A stretch of DNA of 64,000 nucleotides from Halospina sp040196175 (GCF_040196175.1 NZ_JBEFNF010000009.1:67077-131076); one strand, 5' to 3'; shown: positions 7,556 through 16,509, counted from the first letter of the stretch. Translations and numbers: made by a program. The notes: a model not told the origin generated them from the letters alone.

Positions 7556-8704
7556 TCAGGACTCCAGCATGCGTCTGTGGGTGTGGACTGCCATTAGAAT
7601 ACCGAAGCCCGCCAGCAGCGTCACGATCGATGTTCCGCCAAAACTCACCAGAGGTAACGGCACCCCAACCACGGGCATGAGCCCGCTGACCATGGCCACA
7701 TTCACCACGACGTACATGAAGAAGATAATAGCCAGACCGCCGGACAAAAGACGGCTGAACGAGCTCTGGGCCACAGAGGCAATGTACAGGCAGCGAATCA
7801 CCGTCAGTGCATAGAGCACCAGCAGAACGGTGACCCCCACAAAACCGAACTCCTCAGCCAGAACCGCCATAATGAAGTCAGTATGGCTCTCAGGCAGGAA
7901 ATCCAGATGCGACTGGGTTCCCTCACCCCAGCCTTTGCCATGAAGACCTCCGGACCCGATCGCAGCCTTGGACTGCGTGATATTCCAGCCTGCCCCGAGT
8001 GGATCACTGCCGGGATTGAGCAGCGTCAGCACACGCTCTTTCTGGTAATCGCGCATCACGAACAACCAGAGCACTGGTATGGAAGCCCCTCCGGCCGCGA
8101 CCATCAGCATGATCAGTTTCCAGCTCAGTCCAGCCAGGAACAATACCGCCAACCCGGCCGCAATCACCAGCACAGCCGTGCCGAGATCCGGCTGAGCAAT
8201 AATGAGCGCTCCCGGAAGAGCGATCACTCCCAACACCATCAACGTTGACAAAAGCCGTGGCGGCAGCGACATTCGCCCCAGGAACCACGCTACCATGAGA
8301 GGAACTCCCAGTTTCATGAACTCGGAAGGCTGAACCCGGGGCAAGCCGCCGGGCAGTGCCAGCCAGCGCTGAGCCCCTTGGGCTCCAGCCCCGAAAAGCA
8401 GGACCAGAACCAGCGCGATCACACCCAACATATACAGCCAGGGCGACCAACGCCGATAGAGCATGGGATCCAGCTGCGCAAAGACGAGCATCACCAGAAG
8501 CCCCACACCAATTCGCAGTGCCTGGCTCTGGACAATCGCCATACCATTTTCGCCAGCGCTGTACAGCACCACCAGCCCGCCCCCCATGATCAGCGACAGC
8601 AACAGCAGCAGCCAGGGATCCAGGTGCAGCCGGCTCATCCAGCTGCCACGGCGCTGCAGCTCATCCGACTCGATGGTGATCTGGCGCAAGAACCCACCAC
8701 TCAC
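7556..8704 (-). CDS. rodA: SEDS glycosyltransferase RodA
   Basis: A 382-residue integral membrane protein of the SEDS family with about ten helices. RodA polymerises glycan strands from lipid II in the elongasome, working with PBP2. The catalytic region LPESHTDFIMAVLAEEFG contains the essential Asp, and the C-terminal family signature (GVPLPLVSFGGTS) is present. The start is a GTG that overlaps the mrdA stop as GTGA, so RodA and PBP2 are translationally coupled and made in matched amounts. A second SEDS protein, FtsW, is encoded in the dcw cluster. Confidence 0.97.
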   Translation of the reverse strand: MSGGFLRQITIESDELQRRGSWMSRLHLDPWLLLLLSLIMGGGLVVLYSAGENGMAIVQSQALRIGVGLLVMLVFAQLDPMLYRRWSPWLYMLGVIALVLVLLFGAGAQGAQRWLALPGGLPRVQPSEFMKLGVPLMVAWFLGRMSLPPRLLSTLMVLGVIALPGALIIAQPDLGTAVLVIAAGLAVLFLAGLSWKLIMLMVAAGGASIPVLWLFVMRDYQKERVLTLLNPGSDPLGAGWNITQSKAAIGSGGLHGKGWGEGTQSHLDFLPESHTDFIMAVLAEEFGFVGVTVLLVLYALTVIRCLYIASVAQSSFSRLLSGGLAIIFFMYVVVNVAMVSGLMPVVGVPLPLVSFGGTSIVTLLAGFGILMAVHTHRRMLES

Positions 8705-10611
8705 TGCGGGTCTCTCCCGCTAGGGCCGTTATTCTCCATGGCTCCCGGAATAGCCTGGTTCGTCAGCACCTCTGGAAAACCATTGATCCAGGCATCCATT
8801 ACCTGACGTGCCACAGGCGCCGCCGTGGCACTGCCGCTACCACCGTTCTCGACCAGAACGGACACCACGATTTCCGGATCATCGGCCGGCGCAAAGGCGA
8901 CAAAAAGAGCGTGATCCCGCATGCGCTCAGCGACCTCATCCTCATCATATTCCTCGCCCTCAAGACTGAACACTTGGGAAGTCCCCGTCTTGCCGGCCAT
9001 GCGGTAATTGAGCCCCGGACTGATACCCCTGGCCGTACCATTGGAACCGTGCACCACATCCTCCATAGCATTGATGACGTACTCCCAATCGGACTTTTCG
9101 CCCATCTCAACCGGAGGACGAACCACATCCGGCAGCAGGTGCCGCGCCGGGATGTCGCCATCAATATAGCGTAGATGGCGCGGCGGCCGTCGTGCGCCAC
9201 GATTAGCAATCACACTGGTTGTAGCTGCCAGCTGCATGGGGGTGGACAGGAAATACCCCTGTCCGATCCCCATATTCACCGAATCCCCCGGATACCATGG
9301 CTCACCATGAACGCGGCGCTTCCATTGCGGGCCCGGCAGAATCCCCGCGCGCTCATCGCTCACATCCAGTGAGGTCACAGAACCAAAGCCGAAATGCTCA
9401 AGATAGTCCGCCATCTCAGCGCCACCCATCTCGTAAGCCATCTTGTAGAAATAGGTATCACTTGACAGAACGATGGCATCATAGAGGGTCGTGTCGCCGT
9501 GGCCACCCCGTTTCCAGTTGCGGAACACCTGGCTGCTGTTGGGCAACTTGTAGTATCCCGGATCATGCACAACATCCGACTGGGTAACGGTATCCGAGGC
9601 CAATCCTGCCAGAGCCATCATCGGCTTGATTGTTGAGCCGGGTGGGTACTGGCCACGAGTGGCGCGATTGAATAAGGGTTTATCGAGCGAGTCGCGCAAC
9701 TCAGAGTAATTCTCGTGGTCAATGCCGGTAACGAACTTATTGGTATCAAAACCTGGTGTACTGACCTGGGCCAGGAGTCCGCCGGTTTCCGGGTTGATTG
9801 CGACAATCGCACCTCGCCGATCCCCCAGGGCCTCATGGGCAACCTGCTGGAGCCGGATATCCAGGCTCAGCGTAAGATCCCGCCCGGGTGTGGGGTCTTC
9901 CCGCTCAAGTACCCGCATAACGCGACCACGGGCATTGGTCTCCACATTCTGATACCCCACCTCCCCATGGAGTTCCTCCTCATAGACTCGCTCAAGCCCG
10001 GTTTTTCCGATGTAGTGGGTGCCTGCATAGGCCACCTGATCGATACGGCTGGCATCCTGCTCGTTGATCCGCCCGACATAACCCAGTACGTGCGCCGTCA
10101 GCCGCCCGTAGGGATAATACCGCACCAGCCGCGCCTCGGTTTCCACGCCGGGCAGGCTGTGACGGTTCACGGCTAGACGCGCCATCTCCGACTCGCTCAG
10201 GTGATAACGCAGCGGTACCGGCTCAAAGGGGCGACGCCGCTCCCCCAAGCGACGCTGAAAGCTCTCGACGTCTTCAGGACGGACCTGGACGATCCCCCTG
10301 ATCTCTTCAATCAGAGCGTCCATGTCAGATACCTGTTCCGGAATCACCGTAAGACTGAAAACCGGACGGTTCTCGGCCAGCAGCACGCCGTTGCGATCGT
10401 GGATGAGCCCCCGGGTTGGAGGCACTGGCTGAACCTGAAGCCGGTTGCGGTCGGAAATGGTGGCATAGGTTTCATGCTCGATGATCTGGAGGTAATAGAA
10501 CCGCCCGACCAGAACACCGGTCAGCAGTATGATCGCGATAATCGCCACAAAGGAGCGACGCTTGAACAGTTCCCGTTCCTGACCGCTATTGCGCAGCGTC
10601 CCCCAGCTCAT
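8701..10611 (-). CDS. mrdA: Peptidoglycan D,D-transpeptidase PBP2
   Basis: A 636-residue class B penicillin-binding protein that cross-links new peptidoglycan during cell elongation, partner of RodA. It has one N-terminal membrane helix (about residues 21-42), the pedestal domain with the TRGLIHDRNG motif (66-74), and a transpeptidase domain with STIK (Ser326, Lys329), SSD (383-385) and KTG (541-543). The acidic segment after the KTG (EGEEYDEDE) is an insertion-like stretch. It begins 2 nt after rlmH and its stop overlaps the rodA start. Confidence 0.97.
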   Translation of the reverse strand: MSWGTLRNSGQERELFKRRSFVAIIAIILLTGVLVGRFYYLQIIEHETYATISDRNRLQVQPVPPTRGLIHDRNGVLLAENRPVFSLTVIPEQVSDMDALIEEIRGIVQVRPEDVESFQRRLGERRRPFEPVPLRYHLSESEMARLAVNRHSLPGVETEARLVRYYPYGRLTAHVLGYVGRINEQDASRIDQVAYAGTHYIGKTGLERVYEEELHGEVGYQNVETNARGRVMRVLEREDPTPGRDLTLSLDIRLQQVAHEALGDRRGAIVAINPETGGLLAQVSTPGFDTNKFVTGIDHENYSELRDSLDKPLFNRATRGQYPPGSTIKPMMALAGLASDTVTQSDVVHDPGYYKLPNSSQVFRNWKRGGHGDTTLYDAIVLSSDTYFYKMAYEMGGAEMADYLEHFGFGSVTSLDVSDERAGILPGPQWKRRVHGEPWYPGDSVNMGIGQGYFLSTPMQLAATTSVIANRGARRPPRHLRYIDGDIPARHLLPDVVRPPVEMGEKSDWEYVINAMEDVVHGSNGTARGISPGLNYRMAGKTGTSQVFSLEGEEYDEDEVAERMRDHALFVAFAPADDPEIVVSVLVENGGSGSATAAPVARQVMDAWINGFPEVLTNQAIPGAMENNGPSGRDPQ

Positions 10612-10613
10612 GG

Positions 10614-11087
10614 TCAGCCGCCCCGATGATAGGGATGATTGCAGTTAATGCTCCAGGCGCGGTAGAGCTGTTCAGCCAGCATCACCCGGACGAGGGGGTG
10701 GGGCAGGGTCAAGGGTGACAGTGACCAGGCCTGGTTGGAACGCTCCCGGCATTCCTCCGAAAGCCCCTCTGGCCCACCGATAAAGAAGGCCACATCCTGG
10801 CCTTCCATGCGCCAGTGCGAGAGTCGTTCCGCCAGTTTTTGCGTAGACCACTGGCGGCCATCAACCTCCAGTGCGATCACCCATTCAGGGCCACGCAGCG
10901 CGCGCAGCATCCGCTCACCCTCCTCACGCACTGCCCGCGCTGTATCCGCTTGGCGACCACGGCCGCCCAGGGGTACCTCAGTAAGCTCAAGCCGCATCTC
11001 ACGGGGGAAGCGCCTGCGGTATTCCTCGAATCCGGCATTCGCCCAGTCGGGCAGTTTCTGCCCGGCGCTGATAACCTTCAGATGCAT
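10614..11087 (-). CDS. rlmH: 23S rRNA pseudouridine-1915 N3-methyltransferase RlmH
   Basis: A 157-residue SPOUT methyltransferase that methylates pseudouridine 1915 in helix 69 of 23S rRNA on the assembled 70S ribosome. The C-terminal trefoil-knot region (FFIGGPEGLS, then LPHPLVRVMLAEQLYRAW and NHPYHRGG) is typical of RlmH. I chose the ATG at 11087 because it gives the usual start MHLKVISAGQK and the usual length; 20 more in-frame codons upstream lie within rsfS. It starts one base after the rsfS stop, in the conserved order rsfS-rlmH-mrdA-rodA. Confidence 0.96.
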   Translation of the reverse strand: MHLKVISAGQKLPDWANAGFEEYRRRFPREMRLELTEVPLGGRGRQADTARAVREEGERMLRALRGPEWVIALEVDGRQWSTQKLAERLSHWRMEGQDVAFFIGGPEGLSEECRERSNQAWSLSPLTLPHPLVRVMLAEQLYRAWSINCNHPYHRGG

Positions 11088-11088
11088 G

Positions 11089-11439
11089 CTACTCCGTACC
11101 CGCGGCGCCCAGCCCCGGGGCATCCCGCCACAGCCGCTCCAGGTCATAGAACTCCCGGGTGGCCGGAAGCATCAGATGAACGATTACATCCCCTATGTCC
11201 ACCAGTACCCAGTCGCTGGTTTCACCGCCCTCGAGACGGGGCTTGCTGTCCGTCTCCTGCTTGGCGCGCTGCACTATTTCCTCTGCCAGTGAATGCACAT
11301 GGCGGTTCGAGTTGCCTGCGGCGATGACCATATAATCGGTCATACTGGTGCGCTCGCGCACATCCAGAACGGCCACATCCTGTCCTTTCATTGACTCAAC
11401 GGCATCCACTGCCAGTGATTTCAGTTGTTCAGAATCCAT
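11089..11439 (-). CDS. rsfS: Ribosomal silencing factor RsfS
   Basis: A 116-residue RsfS (Iojap/YbeB family). It binds ribosomal protein L14 and blocks joining of the two subunits, slowing translation when nutrients run low. The motifs ERTSMTDYMVIAAGNSNRHV and SDWVLVDIGDVIVHLM are hallmark sequences of the family. The start at 11439 (MDSEQLKSL) is chosen because it falls 2 nt after the nadD stop and gives the normal length; a longer in-frame reading would run into nadD. Gene order nadD-rsfS-rlmH is conserved in gammaproteobacteria. Confidence 0.96.
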   Translation of the reverse strand: MDSEQLKSLAVDAVESMKGQDVAVLDVRERTSMTDYMVIAAGNSNRHVHSLAEEIVQRAKQETDSKPRLEGGETSDWVLVDIGDVIVHLMLPATREFYDLERLWRDAPGLGAAGTE

Positions 11440-11441
11440 AA

Positions 11442-12086
11442 TTATCCTGTTCCAGGTCGGTACAGCCCCTGATCCCGAACGATACGCCATACGGCGTCCG
11501 GCACCAGGTAGCGGATTGAGCGCCCGGCAGCAGCCCGGCTGCGGACGTCGGTGGCGGCAATCTCCAGTAGCGGCAGCTCCATTACCAACACCAGACCATT
11601 GGCGCTGTACTGAAGCTCAGAGGCATCCGTTGCCCGGCGTTTTTCCAGCATTGTTGCGACAGGCTCCGGCAGCGCCAGAGGGAAACCGGGCCTGTTAACC
11701 ACGATTATATGAGCGAGTTCGGGCAGTTGCATCCAGCCCTGCCATTGGTCAAAAGCATTGAAGGCATCCGTGCCCACAACCATTGCCAGCGGCGTCTCCG
11801 TCCCCAGTTCGGAACGCAACTGCTGGAGTGTCTCACCGGTATAGGAAACCCGGTCCTGCTCCAGTTCGCGGGGATCCACTATCAGCCCCGGCTCATCGGC
11901 CACCGCCTCCCGGAGCATACCCAGACGGGTAACGCCATCGGCTCCAGGCTGATCACGATGCGGCGGGCGATGGCATGGCATAAGCCGCAGGCGTGCACCA
12001 TCAAGGCGTTCATGCAGCTCTACCGCCATCCGCAGGTGGCCGTTGTGGACGGGGTCAAAGGTCCCGCCCAGCATCACATTCAGCAT
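11442..12086 (-). CDS. nadD: Nicotinate-nucleotide adenylyltransferase
   Basis: A 214-residue NadD that adenylates nicotinate mononucleotide to make deamido-NAD in NAD synthesis. The N-terminal GGTFDPVHNGHL carries the (H/T)xGH nucleotidyltransferase motif, and the C-terminal end has the second nucleotide-binding signature, TDVRSRAAAGRSIRYLVP (an ISSTxIR variant). It lies 12 nt after proA and 2 nt before rsfS, the usual order. Confidence 0.96.
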   Translation of the reverse strand: MLNVMLGGTFDPVHNGHLRMAVELHERLDGARLRLMPCHRPPHRDQPGADGVTRLGMLREAVADEPGLIVDPRELEQDRVSYTGETLQQLRSELGTETPLAMVVGTDAFNAFDQWQGWMQLPELAHIIVVNRPGFPLALPEPVATMLEKRRATDASELQYSANGLVLVMELPLLEIAATDVRSRAAAGRSIRYLVPDAVWRIVRDQGLYRPGTG

Positions 12087-12098
12087 GCCGACTCCTGG

Positions 12099-13355
12099 TC
12101 ATTCACGGACATGGCCATCGCCGAAGACCACATACTTCTGGCTGGTCAGCCCTTCAAGCCCAACGGGGCCACGTGCATGGAGCTTGTCCGTGGAAATACC
12201 GATCTCTGCTCCCAGCCCATACTCGAAACCATCCGCAAAGCGCGTGGAGGCGTTGACCATCACGGAACTGGAGTCTACCTCGGTAAGGAACCGCCGGGCA
12301 CGGGTGTAATTGTCGGTGATGATACTATCGGTATGCTGGGAACTGTACTGGTTGATGTGCTCCATGGCCGCATCCACACCGTCAACAATCCGGATTGCCA
12401 GCACCGGAGCCAGATACTCTGTGGCCCAGTCGTCCTCAGTGGCCTCCCCGGCCTCCGTCAGAATCTTGCGGGTAGCCTCGCAACCGCGCAGTTCCACACC
12501 AACAGCCCGCAGCTTTTCAGCAATAAGGGGCAGCAGGGTTTCCGCTACCGGTGCGTCCACCAGCAGCGTTTCCAGCGTATTGCAGGTGCCATAACGCTGG
12601 GTTTTGGCATTGACGGTCACATTCACGGCTTTTTCAGAATCCGCGTCACGGTCCAGGAAACTGTGGCAGATGCCGTCCAGATGTTTGATCACAGGAACCG
12701 ATGCTTCGTTACTGATGCGCTCGATCAGCGCCTTACCACCACGGGGCACGATAACGTCCACGTATTCCGGCATCCGGATCAGATGCCCCACCGCCTCACG
12801 GTCTGTGGTGCCCACAACCTGAACACCGGTCTCCGGTAAGCCCGCCTCCCGTAGTCCACTGGCCACGCAGTCGGCAATTGCCCGATTCGAATGCGCGGCC
12901 TCGGAGCCACCCCGCAGCACCGTCGCGTTCCCGGATTTGATGCATAGGCTCGCAGCATCCACCGTTACGTTGGGGCGGGACTCATAGATGATACCGATCA
13001 CGCCCAACGGCACACGCATACGCCCGACCTGGATGCCGGTTGGACGGTATTCCATGTCCGTGATCACCCCTACCGGATCCGTGAGCCCGGCAACCTGACG
13101 CAGGCCCTCAATCATGGCATCTATACGCCCGGCAGTGAGTTCCAGCCGATCCAGCATGGCGTCATCAAGGCCTTTATCACGGCCCGCTTGCAGATCCTTC
13201 CGGTTCGCCACCTCAAGCATCGCCCTGTTGGCATCAAGCGCCCGCGCCGTTGCCAGCAGGGCCTCATTGCGCGCGCCGGTACTGGCACGCGCCATTGCCC
13301 GACTTGCCGCCCTAGCCTGCTGCCCCAGGGTCCGCATCATGGATTCTGTATTCAT
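12099..13355 (-). CDS. proA: Gamma-glutamyl phosphate reductase
   Basis: A 418-residue ProA. It reduces gamma-glutamyl phosphate to glutamate semialdehyde with NADPH, the second step of proline synthesis. The aldehyde dehydrogenase-like fold is evident: PLGVIGIIYESRPNVT in the cofactor domain, and the catalytic cysteine region in QRYGTCNTLETLL. The ATG at 13355 is preferred over one eight codons upstream because GGGAGGGG lies a few bases before it. proB is not in this window. Proline is a common osmolyte, but nothing here shows osmotic regulation. It is divergent from the degenerate-GGDEF operon. Confidence 0.96.
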   Translation of the reverse strand: MNTESMMRTLGQQARAASRAMARASTGARNEALLATARALDANRAMLEVANRKDLQAGRDKGLDDAMLDRLELTAGRIDAMIEGLRQVAGLTDPVGVITDMEYRPTGIQVGRMRVPLGVIGIIYESRPNVTVDAASLCIKSGNATVLRGGSEAAHSNRAIADCVASGLREAGLPETGVQVVGTTDREAVGHLIRMPEYVDVIVPRGGKALIERISNEASVPVIKHLDGICHSFLDRDADSEKAVNVTVNAKTQRYGTCNTLETLLVDAPVAETLLPLIAEKLRAVGVELRGCEATRKILTEAGEATEDDWATEYLAPVLAIRIVDGVDAAMEHINQYSSQHTDSIITDNYTRARRFLTEVDSSSVMVNASTRFADGFEYGLGAEIGISTDKLHARGPVGLEGLTSQKYVVFGDGHVRE

Positions 13356-13410
13356 ACCCCTCCCTTTCGGATTCCGCATCTGTTTTCAGGGCATTGCGGG
13401 AAAAGTACGC

Positions 13411-13416
13411 TATTAT
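13411..13416 (+). promoter_or_regulatory. Possible -10 element for the degenerate-GGDEF operon
   Basis: TATTAT lies 54 nt before the start codon at 13471, in the spacer between divergent proA and this operon. I see no good -35 at 16-18 nt, so activator dependence is possible. This is a weak call. Confidence 0.3.
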
Positions 13417-13470
13417 ACGCCTGCGTGGGGCAGCGGATACAGCCTCACATCGCAATACCGGGAGCTGATC

Positions 13471-14301
13471 ATGGAAACGGAAACAGCAATGCCCCTGCCG
13501 CTGCGGTGGACACTGCGGGCCGGATCCCTGCTGCTGTTACTGCTCGCCCTTGCGGTTTTCGCCGGGTACTGGCCCGGGCTGATGCCACTGGCGTTTCTGG
13601 TACCGCTGACGTTGTTCGCTGGCTGGAGTCTACGGCTGGCTGGTGCTGGCTGCACGATCTTGCTGGCCGCTACCCTGGGGCTGGCTCTTGCCCCTGAGCT
13701 TGGCATGGTCCGCCACCAGTTCGTCCCCATGCTGATCCTCACTACCGGCCTTGCCGCTGTTTTCGTATACCTGCGCGAGTATAAAACAGCCCAGCTTGCC
13801 CCGTTACGCCGGACTGACTCCCTCACTCTTGCCTCCACCCGGGATTACCTAGACACTGACCTGAACCGTGAGATCCGGCGAGGCGAACGCGAGGGCACAC
13901 CGGTTACCGTCGGCGTACTGCAGCTGGATGAGCCGGACATGCACCTGCCGGAACAGGACCAGAGCAATCTGACAGTGCGTCTTGGGCGTCTGCTTCACCG
14001 CACCCTCAGGGATTTTGACAGCTATTACCGCAGCGACGAGACCGGCTTCATCATCGTATTGCCTGTCACCGCAACGCCCGATGCGGCAAGGACCATTAAC
14101 AGCCTGCGCAGCCAGGCCCACGAAATGTTCAGCCGCGAAGGGGTGGCGCTTACGCTCTCGGCGGGCGTGGTCGGTGCCAATGTTGGCGACGATGCAACCA
14201 GTCTCTGCGACAAGGCTCTGGAGACACTGCGCCGGGCCCGCCGCCAGGGCGGCAACCGGACGCTGACATGGACAGACGCCGGAGGCAACGGCCATGACTG
14301 A
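13471..14301 (+). CDS. Membrane protein with degenerate GGDEF-like domain (first of pair)
   Basis: A 276-residue protein with about four membrane helices in the first 105 residues, then a cytoplasmic domain whose spacing follows a diguanylate cyclase: RTDSLTLASTRDYLDTDLNREI stands where DxLTGLxNRRxFxxxL is usual. The active-site loop reads YRSDETGFIIVLP, so the GGDEF signature is lost and the domain should not make c-di-GMP. It may sense a membrane signal, bind nucleotide, or act as a protein partner. The start at 13471 has GGGAG 7 nt upstream. Its stop overlaps the next gene by 8 nt, and the next gene has the same plan, so the two are probably coexpressed partners. Confidence 0.72.
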   Translation: METETAMPLPLRWTLRAGSLLLLLLALAVFAGYWPGLMPLAFLVPLTLFAGWSLRLAGAGCTILLAATLGLALAPELGMVRHQFVPMLILTTGLAAVFVYLREYKTAQLAPLRRTDSLTLASTRDYLDTDLNREIRRGEREGTPVTVGVLQLDEPDMHLPEQDQSNLTVRLGRLLHRTLRDFDSYYRSDETGFIIVLPVTATPDAARTINSLRSQAHEMFSREGVALTLSAGVVGANVGDDATSLCDKALETLRRARRQGGNRTLTWTDAGGNGHD

Positions 14302-15349
14302 AACCGCCCTGCGCACCCGCAGCAGCATCGTGGTCTATGCGCTGATGCTGCTCTGTTTTGTCGTCCTGGCGGAGCGGAATCTGCGCTACGGTTTCTATGA
14401 GCTGTTTTTCAGCAGCCTGGTCATCACCACTCTGGCAGCTGCCGGCATTGCAGCCACCATGATACGGCGACACCGCCAGCTGCAGACCCGCAGCCACCCA
14501 ATAATTCTTGTGCTGATGACCATGGTCATCCTCCAGGCCATTGCCCGCGAACCAGCGCTGGCCATCTACTGGCTCTACCCCATGCTGATGGCCGCTTTCC
14601 TGCTTCTGCGGTTCCATCAGGCCCTCATACTCTGTTTGGCCGGCCTGCTCATTGGGCTCGTGGCGATGTGGCATCTCCCACTATGGGACCAGCTGTCGCT
14701 CGCCGCAACAGCCCTGCTTCTGGCAGGGGGAGCGGGCTGGTTCGCCCGCCACTATCACGCCAGTGCCCGGTACGTAGACACACTCACCATCGTGGACCCG
14801 GAAACCGGGGCCTATAACGAGCGCAGCCTCAACGAAACCCTGAGCCGGGAGACCAGCCGCTCCGAAGCTACAGGTCACCCCTTGTCACTGGCATTGCTCA
14901 GCATTGACCACCGGGATGAGCTCACCGGTGTCTACGGCGAAGATGCCCTCTCCGGGCTCAGTGCCGCCATCAGCCAGAGCCTGAGGACCACCATCCGGGC
15001 CGGCGACAGCCACTACCATCTGGGTAATGGCAGGTTCTTCCTTTTGTTGCCCTTCACACCGGAAGAGGGCCTGAGGGTAACCGCCGAACGCGTAAGACGA
15101 CTGCTGGATGAGTCCCAGTGGCCTCCGGTGCAAAGCATCACAGCCAGCATTGGCTGCACCACACGCACAACCAGTGAAACCTCGGTGGAAGCGCTGCGTG
15201 AGCGCTGCGAAAGAGCGCTCGAGGAAGCGCAGCGGCGTGGTCATGATCAGGTCTGGCACCTGAGCGCAGCTGATCACTCCATGCTTTCAACCAGCCGTGA
15301 CAGCACCTCAAGCCGCTCCAGTGGGTCATCCATCTCCACCAGCGACTGA
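14294..15349 (+). CDS. Membrane protein with degenerate GGDEF-like domain (second of pair)
   Basis: A 351-residue protein with about five or six N-terminal membrane helices (to about residue 155) and a C-terminal GGDEF-like domain beginning TIVDPETGAYNERSLNETL. The signature loop reads HLGNGRFFLLLP, so GGDEF has become GNGRF and cyclase activity is unlikely, although the upstream Asp in LALLSIDHRDE and the ASIGC strand are kept. It overlaps the first gene of the pair by 8 nt. The last 25 codons, a Ser-rich tail, overlap the 3' end of the convergent LON-domain gene by 76 nt and look like overprinted sequence. Receptor or scaffold function is inference. Confidence 0.72.
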   Translation: MTETALRTRSSIVVYALMLLCFVVLAERNLRYGFYELFFSSLVITTLAAAGIAATMIRRHRQLQTRSHPIILVLMTMVILQAIAREPALAIYWLYPMLMAAFLLLRFHQALILCLAGLLIGLVAMWHLPLWDQLSLAATALLLAGGAGWFARHYHASARYVDTLTIVDPETGAYNERSLNETLSRETSRSEATGHPLSLALLSIDHRDELTGVYGEDALSGLSAAISQSLRTTIRAGDSHYHLGNGRFFLLLPFTPEEGLRVTAERVRRLLDESQWPPVQSITASIGCTTRTTSETSVEALRERCERALEEAQRRGHDQVWHLSAADHSMLSTSRDSTSSRSSGSSISTSD

Positions 15350-15849
15350 CGCTGCTCGATTGCCAGTGGCAGCAGCTCTGTCAGGCGCCAGCCCACCTGG
15401 CGTGCATCGTCATAATCGACGCCCAACGCCAGCTCCGCCACTGAGGTATGACAGCAGAGCGCTGCCAGAAGCTCGCACAGATCCGCATGCCTGAGCGGGG
15501 TGGGCGTCTTTGGTTCCTCCGGCAGAGGCACCACATCGCCACGATTGAGCCCATCCCTTTCGCGCCATGGGCGTGCCACAGACACCTTGCGCAGGCCTTC
15601 CACGGTAATACCCAGAACCCCGTTTTCGAGCGGCGAGAAATCGACTACCGAGACATCGCAGCCGATGGGATGGAAAGCTGCCTCGGCCTTGGTATCACTT
15701 CTGCCCTGCTCCAGAAGAACCAGGACAAAGGGCTCCTCTGAGCGCAGCGAGTGGGTGAGCATATCCAGATAACGGCGTTCAAACAGCCTCAGAGGGAGGC
15801 GACCGCCGGGAAGCACCACTGAGTTTAGGGGGAAAAGGGCCCGAATCAT
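15274..15849 (-). CDS. LON substrate-binding domain protein
   Basis: A 191-residue stand-alone LON N-terminal domain (PUA-like fold) without the AAA+ ATPase or protease parts. The start MIRALFPLNSVVLPGGRLPLRLFERRY contains the family motif (LFPLxxVVLPGxxLPLRIFExRY), and ENGVLGITVEGLRKV matches the second conserved block. Such proteins are widespread in gammaproteobacteria; their role is unknown, perhaps peptide or substrate binding. Its 3' end overlaps the second degenerate-GGDEF gene on the other strand by 76 nt. The pmtA gene lies 27 nt upstream on the same strand, so pmtA and this gene may be cotranscribed. Confidence 0.88.
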   Translation of the reverse strand: MIRALFPLNSVVLPGGRLPLRLFERRYLDMLTHSLRSEEPFVLVLLEQGRSDTKAEAAFHPIGCDVSVVDFSPLENGVLGITVEGLRKVSVARPWRERDGLNRGDVVPLPEEPKTPTPLRHADLCELLAALCCHTSVAELALGVDYDDARQVGWRLTELLPLAIEQRQSLVEMDDPLERLEVLSRLVESME

Positions 15850-15876
15850 GGAAAGAGCCTCCCGGCAGGGACGGTA

Positions 15877-16509
15877 TTATTCGTGGTAGCGCCCGTGCAG
15901 CATGGTCCAGTAACCGAACAGGTTCACAGACTCAATCTTTTCCACGTCCAAGCCCACGTTTTCAAGCACTGGCTCCATAGGGAAGTCCGGATCAAAGCCA
16001 AGGGGCGCGGCCCAACGCGACAGTGTGGATTCAAACCGGCGAACAAGGGGGTTTTCCTTGGCGAAGTGATTCACGAAGATCACATCCGCGCCAGGCTTTG
16101 CGACCCGACGTACTTCGCTCATCACCTTGTAGGGATCCGGAACCACGGAAAGAACATACAGTACCATGATCTTATCGAAACTATTGTCCGGAAAATCAAG
16201 CGCCTCTGCGTCCATGTTGTAAAGCTCGCAGTTGGTCAGGCCGTGTTTTTCAACGCGCTTTTCGGCTTTATCGAGCATATCCTGGGAAATATCGATACCA
16301 GTGACATGGATATCCACATCATCAGGATACTCCGGCAGCGACAGCCCCGTTCCCACGCCCAGCTCCAGAACTCGATCGCCGGACTGAAACTCAAGAGAGT
16401 CCATGGCTACGTGCCGGCCGTTCCGAAACACGAGCCCGAACACCCAGTCATAGACCGGGGCATAACGCTTGTAGGCGCCCTTGATGCTGTTGTTGTCCAC
16501 TTTCTGCAC
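15877..16509 (-). CDS. pmtA: PmtA-type phosphatidylethanolamine N-methyltransferase
   Basis: A 210-residue SAM-dependent methyltransferase resembling Rhodobacter-type PmtA, which methylates phosphatidylethanolamine stepwise to phosphatidylcholine. The start (AYKRYAPVYDWVFGLVFRNG) is typical of this family. Motif I, VLELGVGTGLSLP (residues 45-57), motif II around VTGIDISQDML, and the post-motif LDFPDNSFDKIMVLYVLSVV are complete. Phosphatidylcholine is uncommon in gammaproteobacteria, so this predicts PC or methylated PE in the membrane. Other members of the broad class I methyltransferase family, such as ubiquinone methyltransferases, are less likely. Confidence 0.8.
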   Translation of the reverse strand: MQKVDNNSIKGAYKRYAPVYDWVFGLVFRNGRHVAMDSLEFQSGDRVLELGVGTGLSLPEYPDDVDIHVTGIDISQDMLDKAEKRVEKHGLTNCELYNMDAEALDFPDNSFDKIMVLYVLSVVPDPYKVMSEVRRVAKPGADVIFVNHFAKENPLVRRFESTLSRWAAPLGFDPDFPMEPVLENVGLDVEKIESVNLFGYWTMLHGRYHE

